Shown here one piece after another: positions 18,721 through 26,249 of a stretch of 64,000 bases of DNA. This stretch comes from Mastigocoleus testarum BC008 (lineage in GTDB: Bacteria > Cyanobacteriota > Cyanobacteriia > Cyanobacteriales > Nostocaceae). Position 1 is the stretch's first letter, and each line of letters starts with the position of its first letter. The stretch covers positions 124,001-188,000 of the forward strand of contig NZ_LMTZ01000162.1 of assembly GCF_001456025.1 (NCBI RefSeq), read 5' to 3'. Both the position numbers and the translations under genes were made by a program. The notes under the pieces were generated by a model. It searched no databases. It worked only from the letters and a program-made list of their open reading frames with translations, and was not told the origin of the DNA.

Positions 18721-18999
18721 TCAAACAATTCCCGTTTGTGTTTCTACTTCTCTCATGTCAAAGCGATAGTTTTCAATCACAGGATTCGCTAACATGGTGT
18801 CACAAATGCGGTCAAGATTTTCTCGGGCAATTCTCTCATTAGGAGCTGTAATATTTAATTCAATGTATTTACCAATTCTTACTTGTTCGACAGTACTGTA
18901 TCCTAATTGTTGAAGTCCAGATTCTACCGCCGTTCCGGCTGGATCTAACACAGAAGGACGAAGAGTAACAAAAATTTTGACCTGATATTTACTTTTCAC
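18721..18999 (-). CDS. purS: Phosphoribosylformylglycinamidine synthase subunit PurS
   Basis: PurS bridges PurL and PurQ in the purine-pathway FGAR amidotransferase complex. The protein is 92 aa, close to the usual 80-90. Typical features are KIFVTLRPSVLDPAGTAVESGLQQLGY, here given as KIFVTLRPSVLDPAG followed by the LQQLGY helix, and the C-terminal CDTMLANPVIENYRF. The gene is first in a purS-purQ pair, and purL is not in the window. Confidence 0.95.
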   Translation of the reverse strand: MKSKYQVKIFVTLRPSVLDPAGTAVESGLQQLGYSTVEQVRIGKYIELNITAPNERIARENLDRICDTMLANPVIENYRFDMREVETQTGIV

Positions 19000-19298
19000 T
19001 AGCTTTAATTGAATACTGCTACGCTAATACTATTATTTTTCTGCGATGATTGGGTATTTGCAATATTATCAAATGATATGAAGATATTAAATTAGATTTA
19101 AAGCTAAAGGGCTTTCAAGCAAAAGAACTATGAGCTAAATCACGTGTATTTTATTTTTTTAATAAAATTAAGTTCTAATAGGGTAAATTCTCCATTTGCC
19201 CATAATGAAGAAATATTTACTTAAATCTTGGTGAAAAATTTCGCCAATGTCAATTTTGCTAATCTCTAACTACAACCAGTGGGAATTATAATTTTTCT

Positions 19299-19703
19299 AT
19301 GAAAGTAATACGCACTCGCTCTCAAGAAAGAGTTTTGAGGCTACTCAAAACTATTAAGCAGAGTATTTCTGCACAAGATATTTATGTTAAATTGCGTAAA
19401 AGAAACCAAGGCATAGGTTTAGCAACGGTTTATCGTTCTTTAGAAGCTTTAAAACTTGAAGGCTTAGTACAAGTAAGAACTTTGAGTAATGGTGAGGCTG
19501 TTTACAGCTTAGTAAAACAAGATAAACATTATTTGACTTGCCTGCAATGTGGTAATTCTATTCCTATTAAGCAATGCCCGGTCCATCAACTAGAAACTGA
19601 TTTACAAAATAATCATGACTTTAAAATCTTTTATCATACCTTAGAATTCTTCGGTTTATGTAATCACTGTCAAATAGAACAAGCAGCAGAAGAAACTGCA
19701 TGA
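19299..19703 (+). CDS. zur: Fur-family regulator, Zur (FurB) type
   Basis: DNA-binding metalloregulator of the Fur family. The winged helix contains ISAQDIYVKLRKRNQGIGLATVYRSLEAL, of which the recognition part is GLATVYRSLEAL. Two CxxC pairs (CLQC and CNHC) form the structural zinc site. The short C-terminal dimerisation domain and the opening MKVIRTRSQERVL closely resemble the Zur/FurB of Anabaena rather than FurA or PerR. It probably represses zinc uptake genes when zinc is ample. The length, 134 aa, fits. Assignment within the Fur family is by resemblance only. The gene is divergent from purS, with about 300 bases between them. Confidence 0.8.
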   Translation: MKVIRTRSQERVLRLLKTIKQSISAQDIYVKLRKRNQGIGLATVYRSLEALKLEGLVQVRTLSNGEAVYSLVKQDKHYLTCLQCGNSIPIKQCPVHQLETDLQNNHDFKIFYHTLEFFGLCNHCQIEQAAEETA

Positions 19704-19865
19704 TATCATCATTTCATTGCAGTAGGCAGTAAATAGATATGAGCAAAAGTACAGTTGTGCTAATTAACCTGTGCTAATTAACCCTGTTCTCTGTTCTCTT
19801 TCATAAACGTTCTGCTTGTCGCGTTCTAAGTGTGGCAATCTTAAAGGAAATTGGTCTTAAAAATT

Positions 19866-19911
19866 AAGAGTTAAGAGTTTGAAAAATCAGAACCCTTAAC
19901 TCTCAAATTTC
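19866..19911. terminator. Inverted repeat between convergent zur and SPFH genes
   Basis: AGAGTTAAG is mirrored by CTTAACTCT about 20 bases later, between the ends of the convergent zur and SPFH genes. It could form a bidirectional terminator hairpin, though the motif also belongs to the heptamer-repeat vocabulary of this genome. Confidence 0.4.
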
Positions 19912-19997
19912 AATAACCTAAGCTTCGTATGGTAACTGGTTATTGGTTAGCGGAGAAATTTGAATATTGAAAATTTGAAAAAAGCTCGAAAAATTTA

Positions 19998-20981
19998 TTA
20001 ACTAAAATTTCCGTTGGTATTTACGCTGGCATCTATTTGGCTATCGGAAACTATGGATCGTATGCCTTCTAAAGTACCAGGAATAGTACGAGGATCCATA
20101 AACATGACCTTGCTACTATCACTTTTACCGATTGTTGCTCCCATGTCAAGATATCCCAAAGCAAGTAATACTTCTAAAGCTTGTTTGGCTGTGGCATGAG
20201 TTTGCATTTTTTGAGAGATGATATCTGTGGCTTCAGCAATAGCTTGGGCTTGAAGAACCTTTTGTTGGCGCTCTGCTTGGGCTCTAAGTACTACAGCTTT
20301 CTGGTCTGCTTCTGCTCCCAAAATCACTGCTTTTTGATGGGCTTCTGCTTCTAATACTTGAGCATCAGCTTTACCTTTTGCGGAGTTAACAGCAGATTCC
20401 CTTTCCCCTTCAGAAGTTAAAATAGCTGCACGTTTACGTCTTTCTGCTGACATTTGGAGTTCCATTGCTTCCAAGACTGCTGGTGCAGGAACGATGTCTC
20501 GTAATTCTACCCGCGTTACTTTTACACCCCAAGGATCAGTAGCAATATCCAAATCTCTTAATAGAATTTCATTAATTTGAGCGCGAGCGGTAAAGGTATC
20601 ATCAAGTTCGAGTTTACCCATTTCGGCGCGGACTTGGGTTAGCACCAAATTTGTCATGGCTGAATGGAGATTTTCGACTTTATAGTAAGCTTTCTCCATA
20701 TCCACGATCCGCCAATACACTACCGCATCTACGGTAATTGAGACGTTGTCACGGGTAATACATTGCTGCGGAGGAATATCTAAAACCTTTTCTCGGATAG
20801 TTTCTTTGTAAACAACATTATCTAAAAAAGGGAAAACAAAGTTTAGTCCTGGTTCTAATTTTTTGTTGTAGCTACCTAATCTTTCAACTAAAGCTTCATT
20901 ACCTTGATTTACAACTTTGACAGAACCAACTAGAGCAGAACCCCCAAACACCAACGATATCAATAAAAATAATGGATTCAT
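19998..20981 (-). CDS. SPFH-domain (stomatin/paraslipin) membrane protein
   Basis: Stomatin-like scaffold protein that oligomerises at membranes. A single N-terminal hydrophobic segment (residues 1-22) is followed by the SPFH/band 7 domain, with GNEALVERLGSYNKKLEPG, then DNVSITVDAVVYWRIVD and LVLTQVRAEMGKLELDDTF, listed here as separate motifs. A long Ala/Glu/Gln-rich coiled coil follows around residues 175-260. The length of 327 aa is normal for paraslipins. The gene immediately upstream encodes an NfeD-family protein; stomatin and NfeD are a well-known conserved pair, implying joint action in membrane quality control or microdomains. Confidence 0.93.
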   Translation of the reverse strand: MNPLFLLISLVFGGSALVGSVKVVNQGNEALVERLGSYNKKLEPGLNFVFPFLDNVVYKETIREKVLDIPPQQCITRDNVSITVDAVVYWRIVDMEKAYYKVENLHSAMTNLVLTQVRAEMGKLELDDTFTARAQINEILLRDLDIATDPWGVKVTRVELRDIVPAPAVLEAMELQMSAERRKRAAILTSEGERESAVNSAKGKADAQVLEAEAHQKAVILGAEADQKAVVLRAQAERQQKVLQAQAIAEATDIISQKMQTHATAKQALEVLLALGYLDMGATIGKSDSSKVMFMDPRTIPGTLEGIRSIVSDSQIDASVNTNGNFS

Positions 20982-21001
20982 TTTGATTCTCCCTATTTTT
21001 G

Positions 21002-21090
21002 TTTGGTAATTATTTGATTTGGTAATTATTTGATTTGGTAATTATTTGATTTGGTAATTATGTGATTTGGGAATTATGTGATTTGGGAAT
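21002..21090. repeat. 16-base tandem repeat between nfeD-like and SPFH genes
   Basis: About five and a half copies of a 16-base unit (GATTTGGTAATTATTT with drift to GGGAATTATGT) fill the gap between the two cotranscribed genes. The unit length differs from the 7-base arrays elsewhere in the window. Confidence 0.9.
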
Positions 21091-21095
21091 AAATA

Positions 21096-21527
21096 TTAAG
21101 AATGCAAAAGATTTTCGGGCATCACAATTAAAGTCGTACCTTCTCGTGCTACTACATATACTGGTGCATTCGGTGCAATGGCTATTGTTGCATCATCACA
21201 TCTAGCTCGCCAAGAACTACCTTCATATAAAACTCTCCCAGCTTTACCCGGAGGAATTTCTGTTAAAGTTTCAGCAGTAATTGTTTCGCGAATTTTAGAT
21301 TTTCCTTTAGGGTGGGATATCAGACGTCGGGTGTATACTACCGAAAATGTGGAAAGGGATAACCAAACTAAACCTTGCAACCACACATTTCCAATAAACA
21401 GGGACATAGCCGCAACTAAAATAGCACTGACACCCATCATCAAAGCTACAAAAGCTGTTGGTAAGAACAGTTCTGTTAAACATAGACCTGCTCCAAAGAT
21501 GAGCCAGATTAAAGTAATGTTTGGCAT
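21096..21527 (-). CDS. NfeD-family membrane protein (short form)
   Basis: Short NfeD protein of 143 aa. Residues 1-65 form two to three hydrophobic segments, and the C-terminal 75 residues form the OB-fold NfeD domain, with GKAGRVLYEGSSWRARCDD and APVYVVAREGTTLIV. Long NfeD forms carry an N-terminal ClpP-like protease domain, which is absent here. It precedes and is probably cotranscribed with the stomatin-like gene, separated by a 16-base repeat array. Its likely role is as membrane partner of the SPFH protein. Confidence 0.88.
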   Translation of the reverse strand: MPNITLIWLIFGAGLCLTELFLPTAFVALMMGVSAILVAAMSLFIGNVWLQGLVWLSLSTFSVVYTRRLISHPKGKSKIRETITAETLTEIPPGKAGRVLYEGSSWRARCDDATIAIAPNAPVYVVAREGTTLIVMPENLLHS

Positions 21528-21975
21528 AGTGCTGCCTTATAAATTACATTCTTGAAAATGTATGTATTTATAATTTAGATACAGTTCCCACTAGTATATT
21601 TTAGTAAATATATGCTAAGTATTTATACTTTATACTCGAATTATTAACTAACCAGGAACAGTGACCAGTGGAGAAACTAATATGACATAACGCAGTGAAT
21701 TATTAGTACAAGCGCGCAAGCGTAATTTAGTACTGGCTGCACGTTAGCAAATTAACTAGCGTTAACCGTGGAAGACCATTAATTATATATAGTCTAATCT
21801 AACTTTTTTGAATTTGGCGGTAAGTTTTCATCTAAGTTTACTTGTTTCATTTTTTATTTTTCGTTTTTTGATTCTTAACTCTTACTAACCAACTCTTAAC
21901 TCTTAATTTTTACCTCCTGATTCTTAACTCTTGATTATTAATTATTAATTCTTAAGCTCTTGGATTTATACTGGT
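21528..21975. other. Divergent intergenic region with short repeats
   Basis: About 450 bases between the divergent nfeD-like and phosphatase genes. The right half carries repeats of the TTCTTAACTCTTAA type (about 21858-21955). No ORF or RNA was recognised. Confidence 0.5.
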
Positions 21976-24045
21976 ATGATTTCTAGCCAATTAACTCAAT
22001 CAACAATTTATTGCACCAACCCAGAGTGCGATTTTCCCATTAATCAAATCGGCAATACTTTTTGTGCTGGTTGTCAAACACCTCTAATTCGCCGCTATTT
22101 ATGGGCGGTTGGGGAAGGAGCAGAGCGAGTACCCCTGGGAGAAAAAATGGGGGAGCGATACGAAGTCATTGCACCCCGTCTATGGCTGGACACTAAACCT
22201 GGAATGTCGCCGTATATACCTGAGGCTGATTCTTTACCGCCGGAAATAATTCCATATTCACCACTGTATTCTTTGCGGTTACACTTACCAACTATTTATG
22301 GTTTTACTAAGCTACCAACAGGTACCGATAATATTATTTTGTTAGACAATTTACCTGTAGATGAAACTGGCGGTCTTTACCCATCAATTACTGATTCATG
22401 GGAAAAAGTAAGTCCGGTTCGTCAAGTATATTGGTTATGGCAAATTCTCCAATTGTGGACGCCACTTAAGGAGCAAAATGTTGCAAGTAGTCTGTTAGTG
22501 GCGGATAATTTGCGCGTTCAAGGTTGGTGTGTCCGATTATTAGAACTTACAGCAGATTCCTTATCTGATACTCAGTCACTGAGTATTAAACAACTAGCAG
22601 AAAGCTGGCAGATTTGGGTAGAAACAACTAAGTCAAATGTATCGACGGTGTTACAGGAAATAGTCACCCAAATGCAGAGTGATGAGGTAGAGCTAACAGA
22701 AATTCAGTACCAACTTAATCAATTACTACTTTCATTAGCTGGCGAACTACCCCTAAGTTTGGAAGTTGTAGGTGGAACGGATACCGGTCCAGTCTTAAGT
22801 AAAAATGAAGATACTTGCTTTCCTCTGAGAAAAGATGCTGATGATTCCTTGTTACCCAACTTAGCAATTATTTGTGATGGGATTGGCGGACATCAAGGGG
22901 GTGAGGTTGCTAGTAATTTGGCGGTACAGTCGGTAAAACTACAGGTACAAGCCTTTTTAAGTGAAGTTGCATTACAAAAAGAACTAACATCTCCAGATTT
23001 ATTAGAAAAGCAATTAGAAGCAAGTTTGCGGGTTGTAAATAACTTAATTTATACAGCCAATAACGAACAGAATCGCGTTTCTAGGGAGCGGATGGCGACT
23101 ACCATTGTTATCGGGGTTCAAGTACCGCAATCAGTGCAGACTTTCTCGGGTCGGAAGTCGGGAAACGCCCATGAATTATATATTGCTAGTGTGGGTGATA
23201 GTCGTGCATATTGGATTACTGCTGAATATTGTCAGTTGCTGACTGTAGATGATGATGTAGTGGGAAGGGAAGTACGAAGTGGACGTCGTTTATATCAGCA
23301 AGCATTACACTGTGAGGATGCTTCTGCTTTAATTCAAGCTTTGGGAACAAAAGATGGAGAATTATTGCAACCATCGGTGCAAAGATTCATTCTTGAAGAA
23401 GATGGTTTATTGCTACTATGTTCTGATGGGTTAAGCGATAATAATTGGGTACAACAGTCATGGCGGAGTTTTGCTGTCCCAGTTTTAGCTGAGCAGGTTT
23501 CCTTGCAAGACACTTTAGATTCTTGGATCCGATTAGCAAACATGAAAAATGGTCATGACAATACTTCAATTGTTTTGATTCATTGTCGGGTATCTCCTGA
23601 ATATCCATCCCTGAGCAGTCATCTTTCAAGTAGTGATTCCCTCAGTACTAATTCTTTAAGTAATAATTCTTCAGATAACATAAGTGAAACAATTGCATTT
23701 ACTAAATCTCCATCTGTTGAAAAATCTGAAGTTAAAAATCTAGATCTGGATTTAGATCTAACTTTACCGGATCCAGAAGAAGATATCTCCCCAACAACTC
23801 CAGTCTCAGAAAGTTCTGTATCAGAAAGTTCAAACCCAGAAAATGCAAGTGCTGAAGAAGTCACACTTTCCAAAAAATCTAAGAAGGGTACTTCCCTGAG
23901 GGTAACGATATTGAGTTTAAGTTTATTGGGCTTAATATTTGCAAGTGCTGCGGGAATAATTTTCTGGAGACGAACTTCTCCAAAAACTTTCAACCAAACT
24001 TGTAAACAACTTCCACCAGGTTTAGAGGAGATTTGTCCGCGATAG
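21976..24045 (+). CDS. Zinc-ribbon PP2C-type protein phosphatase, membrane-anchored
   Basis: Metal-dependent Ser/Thr phosphatase of the PP2C/PPM family. A four-Cys zinc ribbon (Cys13, 18, 30, 33) opens the 689-aa protein. Roughly 220 residues of unknown function follow. The PP2C domain spans about 265-540 with metal-binding Asp301 in CDGIGGHQGGE, YIASVGDSRAYWI, LLLCSDGLSDN and HDNTSIVLI. A Ser-rich acidic linker leads to one C-terminal transmembrane segment (LSLSLLGLIFASAAGIIFW, about 650-670) and a short tail with two Cys. It may reverse the action of Hanks-type kinases such as the zinc-ribbon kinase 4 kb upstream; that pairing is inferred from shared architecture only. Confidence 0.9.
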   Translation: MISSQLTQSTIYCTNPECDFPINQIGNTFCAGCQTPLIRRYLWAVGEGAERVPLGEKMGERYEVIAPRLWLDTKPGMSPYIPEADSLPPEIIPYSPLYSLRLHLPTIYGFTKLPTGTDNIILLDNLPVDETGGLYPSITDSWEKVSPVRQVYWLWQILQLWTPLKEQNVASSLLVADNLRVQGWCVRLLELTADSLSDTQSLSIKQLAESWQIWVETTKSNVSTVLQEIVTQMQSDEVELTEIQYQLNQLLLSLAGELPLSLEVVGGTDTGPVLSKNEDTCFPLRKDADDSLLPNLAIICDGIGGHQGGEVASNLAVQSVKLQVQAFLSEVALQKELTSPDLLEKQLEASLRVVNNLIYTANNEQNRVSRERMATTIVIGVQVPQSVQTFSGRKSGNAHELYIASVGDSRAYWITAEYCQLLTVDDDVVGREVRSGRRLYQQALHCEDASALIQALGTKDGELLQPSVQRFILEEDGLLLLCSDGLSDNNWVQQSWRSFAVPVLAEQVSLQDTLDSWIRLANMKNGHDNTSIVLIHCRVSPEYPSLSSHLSSSDSLSTNSLSNNSSDNISETIAFTKSPSVEKSEVKNLDLDLDLTLPDPEEDISPTTPVSESSVSESSNPENASAEEVTLSKKSKKGTSLRVTILSLSLLGLIFASAAGIIFWRRTSPKTFNQTCKQLPPGLEEICPR

Positions 24046-24196
24046 AGTAATAAGTAATGAGTAATAAGTAACAAGTAATGAGTGAAGAATTTCCAATTAC
24101 CAATTACCGATTACCAATTACCAATTACCAATTACCGATTACCAATTAACAATTACCAATTACCAATTACCAATTACCAATTACCAATTACCAATC
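24046..24196. repeat. Heptamer repeats filling the phosphatase-DUF547 gap
   Basis: The whole 151-base gap is made of 7-base units, first of the AGTAATA/AGTAACA type and then of the CAATTAC/CGATTAC type. The last units touch the ATG of the next gene, so its leader has no Shine-Dalgarno sequence. Confidence 0.93.
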
Positions 24197-24901
24197 ATGC
24201 TTGATTTTACAGTTTGGGATGAATTACTTCGTCGGTATGTAAATGAAAAGGGACTGGTAAATTATGCTGCTTGGAAAAGAGAACAACCTCAAGTACTTGC
24301 TAATTGGTTGTCGAGTCTCCAGGGTATGGAACTTAATTCAGATGCTAGTTCTTCTGAACAGTTAGCGTTATGGATTAATTTGTACAATGCATTTACCATC
24401 GCAACAATTTTAGAAAAATATCCCATTAAATCGGTTCTTCCCAAAATTTTTGATCGTATTCCTAACTGGATTGCTTTTTTGTGGTTTTTTCAACGTCGAA
24501 TTTATGATGCTTTCGGTAAACGTTATAGTTTGGCTGAAATCGAAAATCAAATTCTTCGCCAAGATTTAAAGGAACCACGAATTCATTTTGCTATTGTTTG
24601 TGCTTCGGTGGGTTGTCCCCTACTGCGATCGCAAGCTTATATTCCCGAACTAGTGGAACAGCAATTAGATGAAGATGCTCGTCGTTTTATTAATAATCCA
24701 GATAAGGTTCGTTATGATTCTTCTTCGGGAATACTTTACTGTAATAAAATCTTCAAGTGGTATCGTCAGGATTTTCTGTCGGTAGCAAATTCAATTCCAG
24801 AATATATTCATTCCTATCTAGAGACAGATTTACCTTTAACTGCTAATACAGCGATCGCTTACCTCCATTACGACTGGAGTTTGAATCAACGAATATCCTG
24901 A
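24197..24901 (+). CDS. DUF547 domain protein
   Basis: Protein of the DUF547 family, widespread in bacteria and plants and of unknown biochemical role. Of the 234 residues, the conserved core includes LALWINLYNAFTIATIL, then PRIHFAIVCASVGCPLLR and the SGILYCNKIFKWYRQDF segment. The conserved Cys and His residues have led to suggestions of a protease or transglutaminase-like fold, which the sequence alone cannot prove. No signal peptide is seen. The 3' end overlaps the convergent glycosyltransferase gene by 16 bases. The leader consists only of heptamer repeats. Confidence 0.88.
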   Translation: MLDFTVWDELLRRYVNEKGLVNYAAWKREQPQVLANWLSSLQGMELNSDASSSEQLALWINLYNAFTIATILEKYPIKSVLPKIFDRIPNWIAFLWFFQRRIYDAFGKRYSLAEIENQILRQDLKEPRIHFAIVCASVGCPLLRSQAYIPELVEQQLDEDARRFINNPDKVRYDSSSGILYCNKIFKWYRQDFLSVANSIPEYIHSYLETDLPLTANTAIAYLHYDWSLNQRIS

Positions 24902-25659
24902 TAAAACTGTTTGAGATAATTTGCATCTACACCTATTCCCCATAAAACCCCAATGTAAATATAAATTGCAGTTGCTTTCCAAGCACCCCACCGAGCTACC
25001 CGACGGTCGGAACTTTGGACTATGCGGTTAACTAAACGAATTCGTCCTTTGCGAGCAAGTTTGCAACATAAATCTCCATCTTCCATAATTGGTAACTTGT
25101 GATCGAATCCCCCAAATTCCCAAAAATCATTGCGACGACAAAATATTACTTGATCTCCAAATAACAAACGTAATCCTTTCCAAAATGAAAGAGGTTTGAA
25201 AATTAAAGGAGCGTAATAAGTTTTCAAGTAATTATGGAGAGAAATTCCCCACCGCGTTGAATTAGCTCCAACCATTAAAGAAATAAATCCTCCAGCAGCA
25301 ACTTTTGGATCTGTTAGGGTTTTTTGAATAATTGCGATCGCATCATTTGGTAACCAAGTATCCGCATGCAAAAAACAAAGAATATCTCCCGTTGCAATAT
25401 CTGCACCTTGATTCATTTGAATGGAACGACCGCGCTTTGAACTAAATATGATTTTTGTTTTGATTGATTGGGGAAATAATTCAAAACTAGTTTTGACTCG
25501 ATCTACTGTTTCATCTTCGCTTCCTGCATCGATAACTATAACTTCGTGGGGTGGAGGGTTGAGTACAGTTAATTGCTGTAAAGTCTGTTGAATCGTGCTT
25601 TCTTCGTTTAGAGCAGGAATAATTATCGAAACGTCCCTACGGACACGCTTTGCTAACAA
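24886..25659 (-). CDS. Family 2 glycosyltransferase (TIGR04283-like)
   Basis: GT-A fold glycosyltransferase resembling the TIGR04283 group (rSAM/selenodomain-associated transferase 2; some members act in arsenosugar synthesis). Motifs are VSIIIPALNEE at the start, VIDAGSEDETVD, CFLHADTWLP with the metal-binding D, and PIMEDGDLCCKLA. The C-terminal AWKATAIYIYIGVLWGIGV segment is hydrophobic. The only in-frame start is a TTG at 25659, directly after an in-frame stop, and the first codons coincide with a CCTACGGACACGC repeat that also occurs near 1649. The original start may have been replaced by a repeat insertion. The donor and acceptor are unknown. Confidence 0.85.
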   Translation of the reverse strand: MLAKRVRRDVSIIIPALNEESTIQQTLQQLTVLNPPPHEVIVIDAGSEDETVDRVKTSFELFPQSIKTKIIFSSKRGRSIQMNQGADIATGDILCFLHADTWLPNDAIAIIQKTLTDPKVAAGGFISLMVGANSTRWGISLHNYLKTYYAPLIFKPLSFWKGLRLLFGDQVIFCRRNDFWEFGGFDHKLPIMEDGDLCCKLARKGRIRLVNRIVQSSDRRVARWGAWKATAIYIYIGVLWGIGVDANYLKQFYQDIR

Positions 25660-25678
25660 AAGTCAAAAGATAATTAAT

Positions 25679-26155
25679 TTACAAGGAGTTGCGGTACTCT
25701 GGTTTGAGTAGTTTTCCCCATAATTTATTATATGGGTGTACCGACTTTACTAATTGGTTTTTCTGAAAAACTGGTTTTTCTTCATTCACCCATTGGAAGA
25801 TACCACCACTTAAATTGAAAACGCGAGAAAAACCGGCTTTGACGAGGGAATTTGCAACGTCAGCACTACGGTAACCGATAGAGCAATAAACCACGATTGG
25901 TGTATCTAGCGTAGAGACGTGACATGTCACATCTTCTAATAAATCTTGCACAGACGTAAACAATTCAGCAGTTTTAAGATGACTAAGTTCATATTCTTCG
26001 ATATGACGTGCATCGATTAATAATGGATCTGATTTATCGGGGTCTTTTAGCCAGAGATCTAGTTCTTGGGTTGTTAGTGGTTTTACTTGGGGAAAGTTTA
26101 ATTTGATGAGAAACTGTAGGAGATTAAGTGTTAATCTTCGCCAAGATGGGAGCAT
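25679..26155 (-). CDS. Rhodanese-like domain protein
   Basis: Single rhodanese domain protein of 158 aa, a likely sulfurtransferase. The active-site loop is YCSIGYRS with catalytic Cys91, and LIDARHIEEYELSHL carries the CH2-type motif. Residues 73-82 (around EDVTCHVSTL) are encoded by a degenerate copy of a palindromic repeat that elsewhere in the window is intergenic; the frame stays open. The gene is 20 bases upstream of the glycosyltransferase on the same strand, so they may be cotranscribed. The substrate is unknown. Confidence 0.88.
   Translation of the reverse strand: MLPSWRRLTLNLLQFLIKLNFPQVKPLTTQELDLWLKDPDKSDPLLIDARHIEEYELSHLKTAELFTSVQDLLEDVTCHVSTLDTPIVVYCSIGYRSADVANSLVKAGFSRVFNLSGGIFQWVNEEKPVFQKNQLVKSVHPYNKLWGKLLKPEYRNSL
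25911..25938. repeat. Palindromic repeat copy inside the rhodanese gene
   Basis: The left arm GTAGAGACGT and centre GACATGTC match the intergenic palindromes at 34763, 45208 and 46722-46834. The right arm is degenerate. The copy lies in the coding sequence and is read through in frame. Confidence 0.6.
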
Positions 26156-26249
26156 TTCTTAGTCAAATTATTTAGAACTTTGAATTATCAAATTTGTGAA
26201 AATTTGATAATTCATGAAAATATGCGTACAACGTCGAAGTAGTTATCTT

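Noticed and set aside
21660..21760. Possible tRNA or small RNA in the nfeD-phosphatase gap
   Set aside because: No cloverleaf or conserved T-loop sequence could be found by eye.
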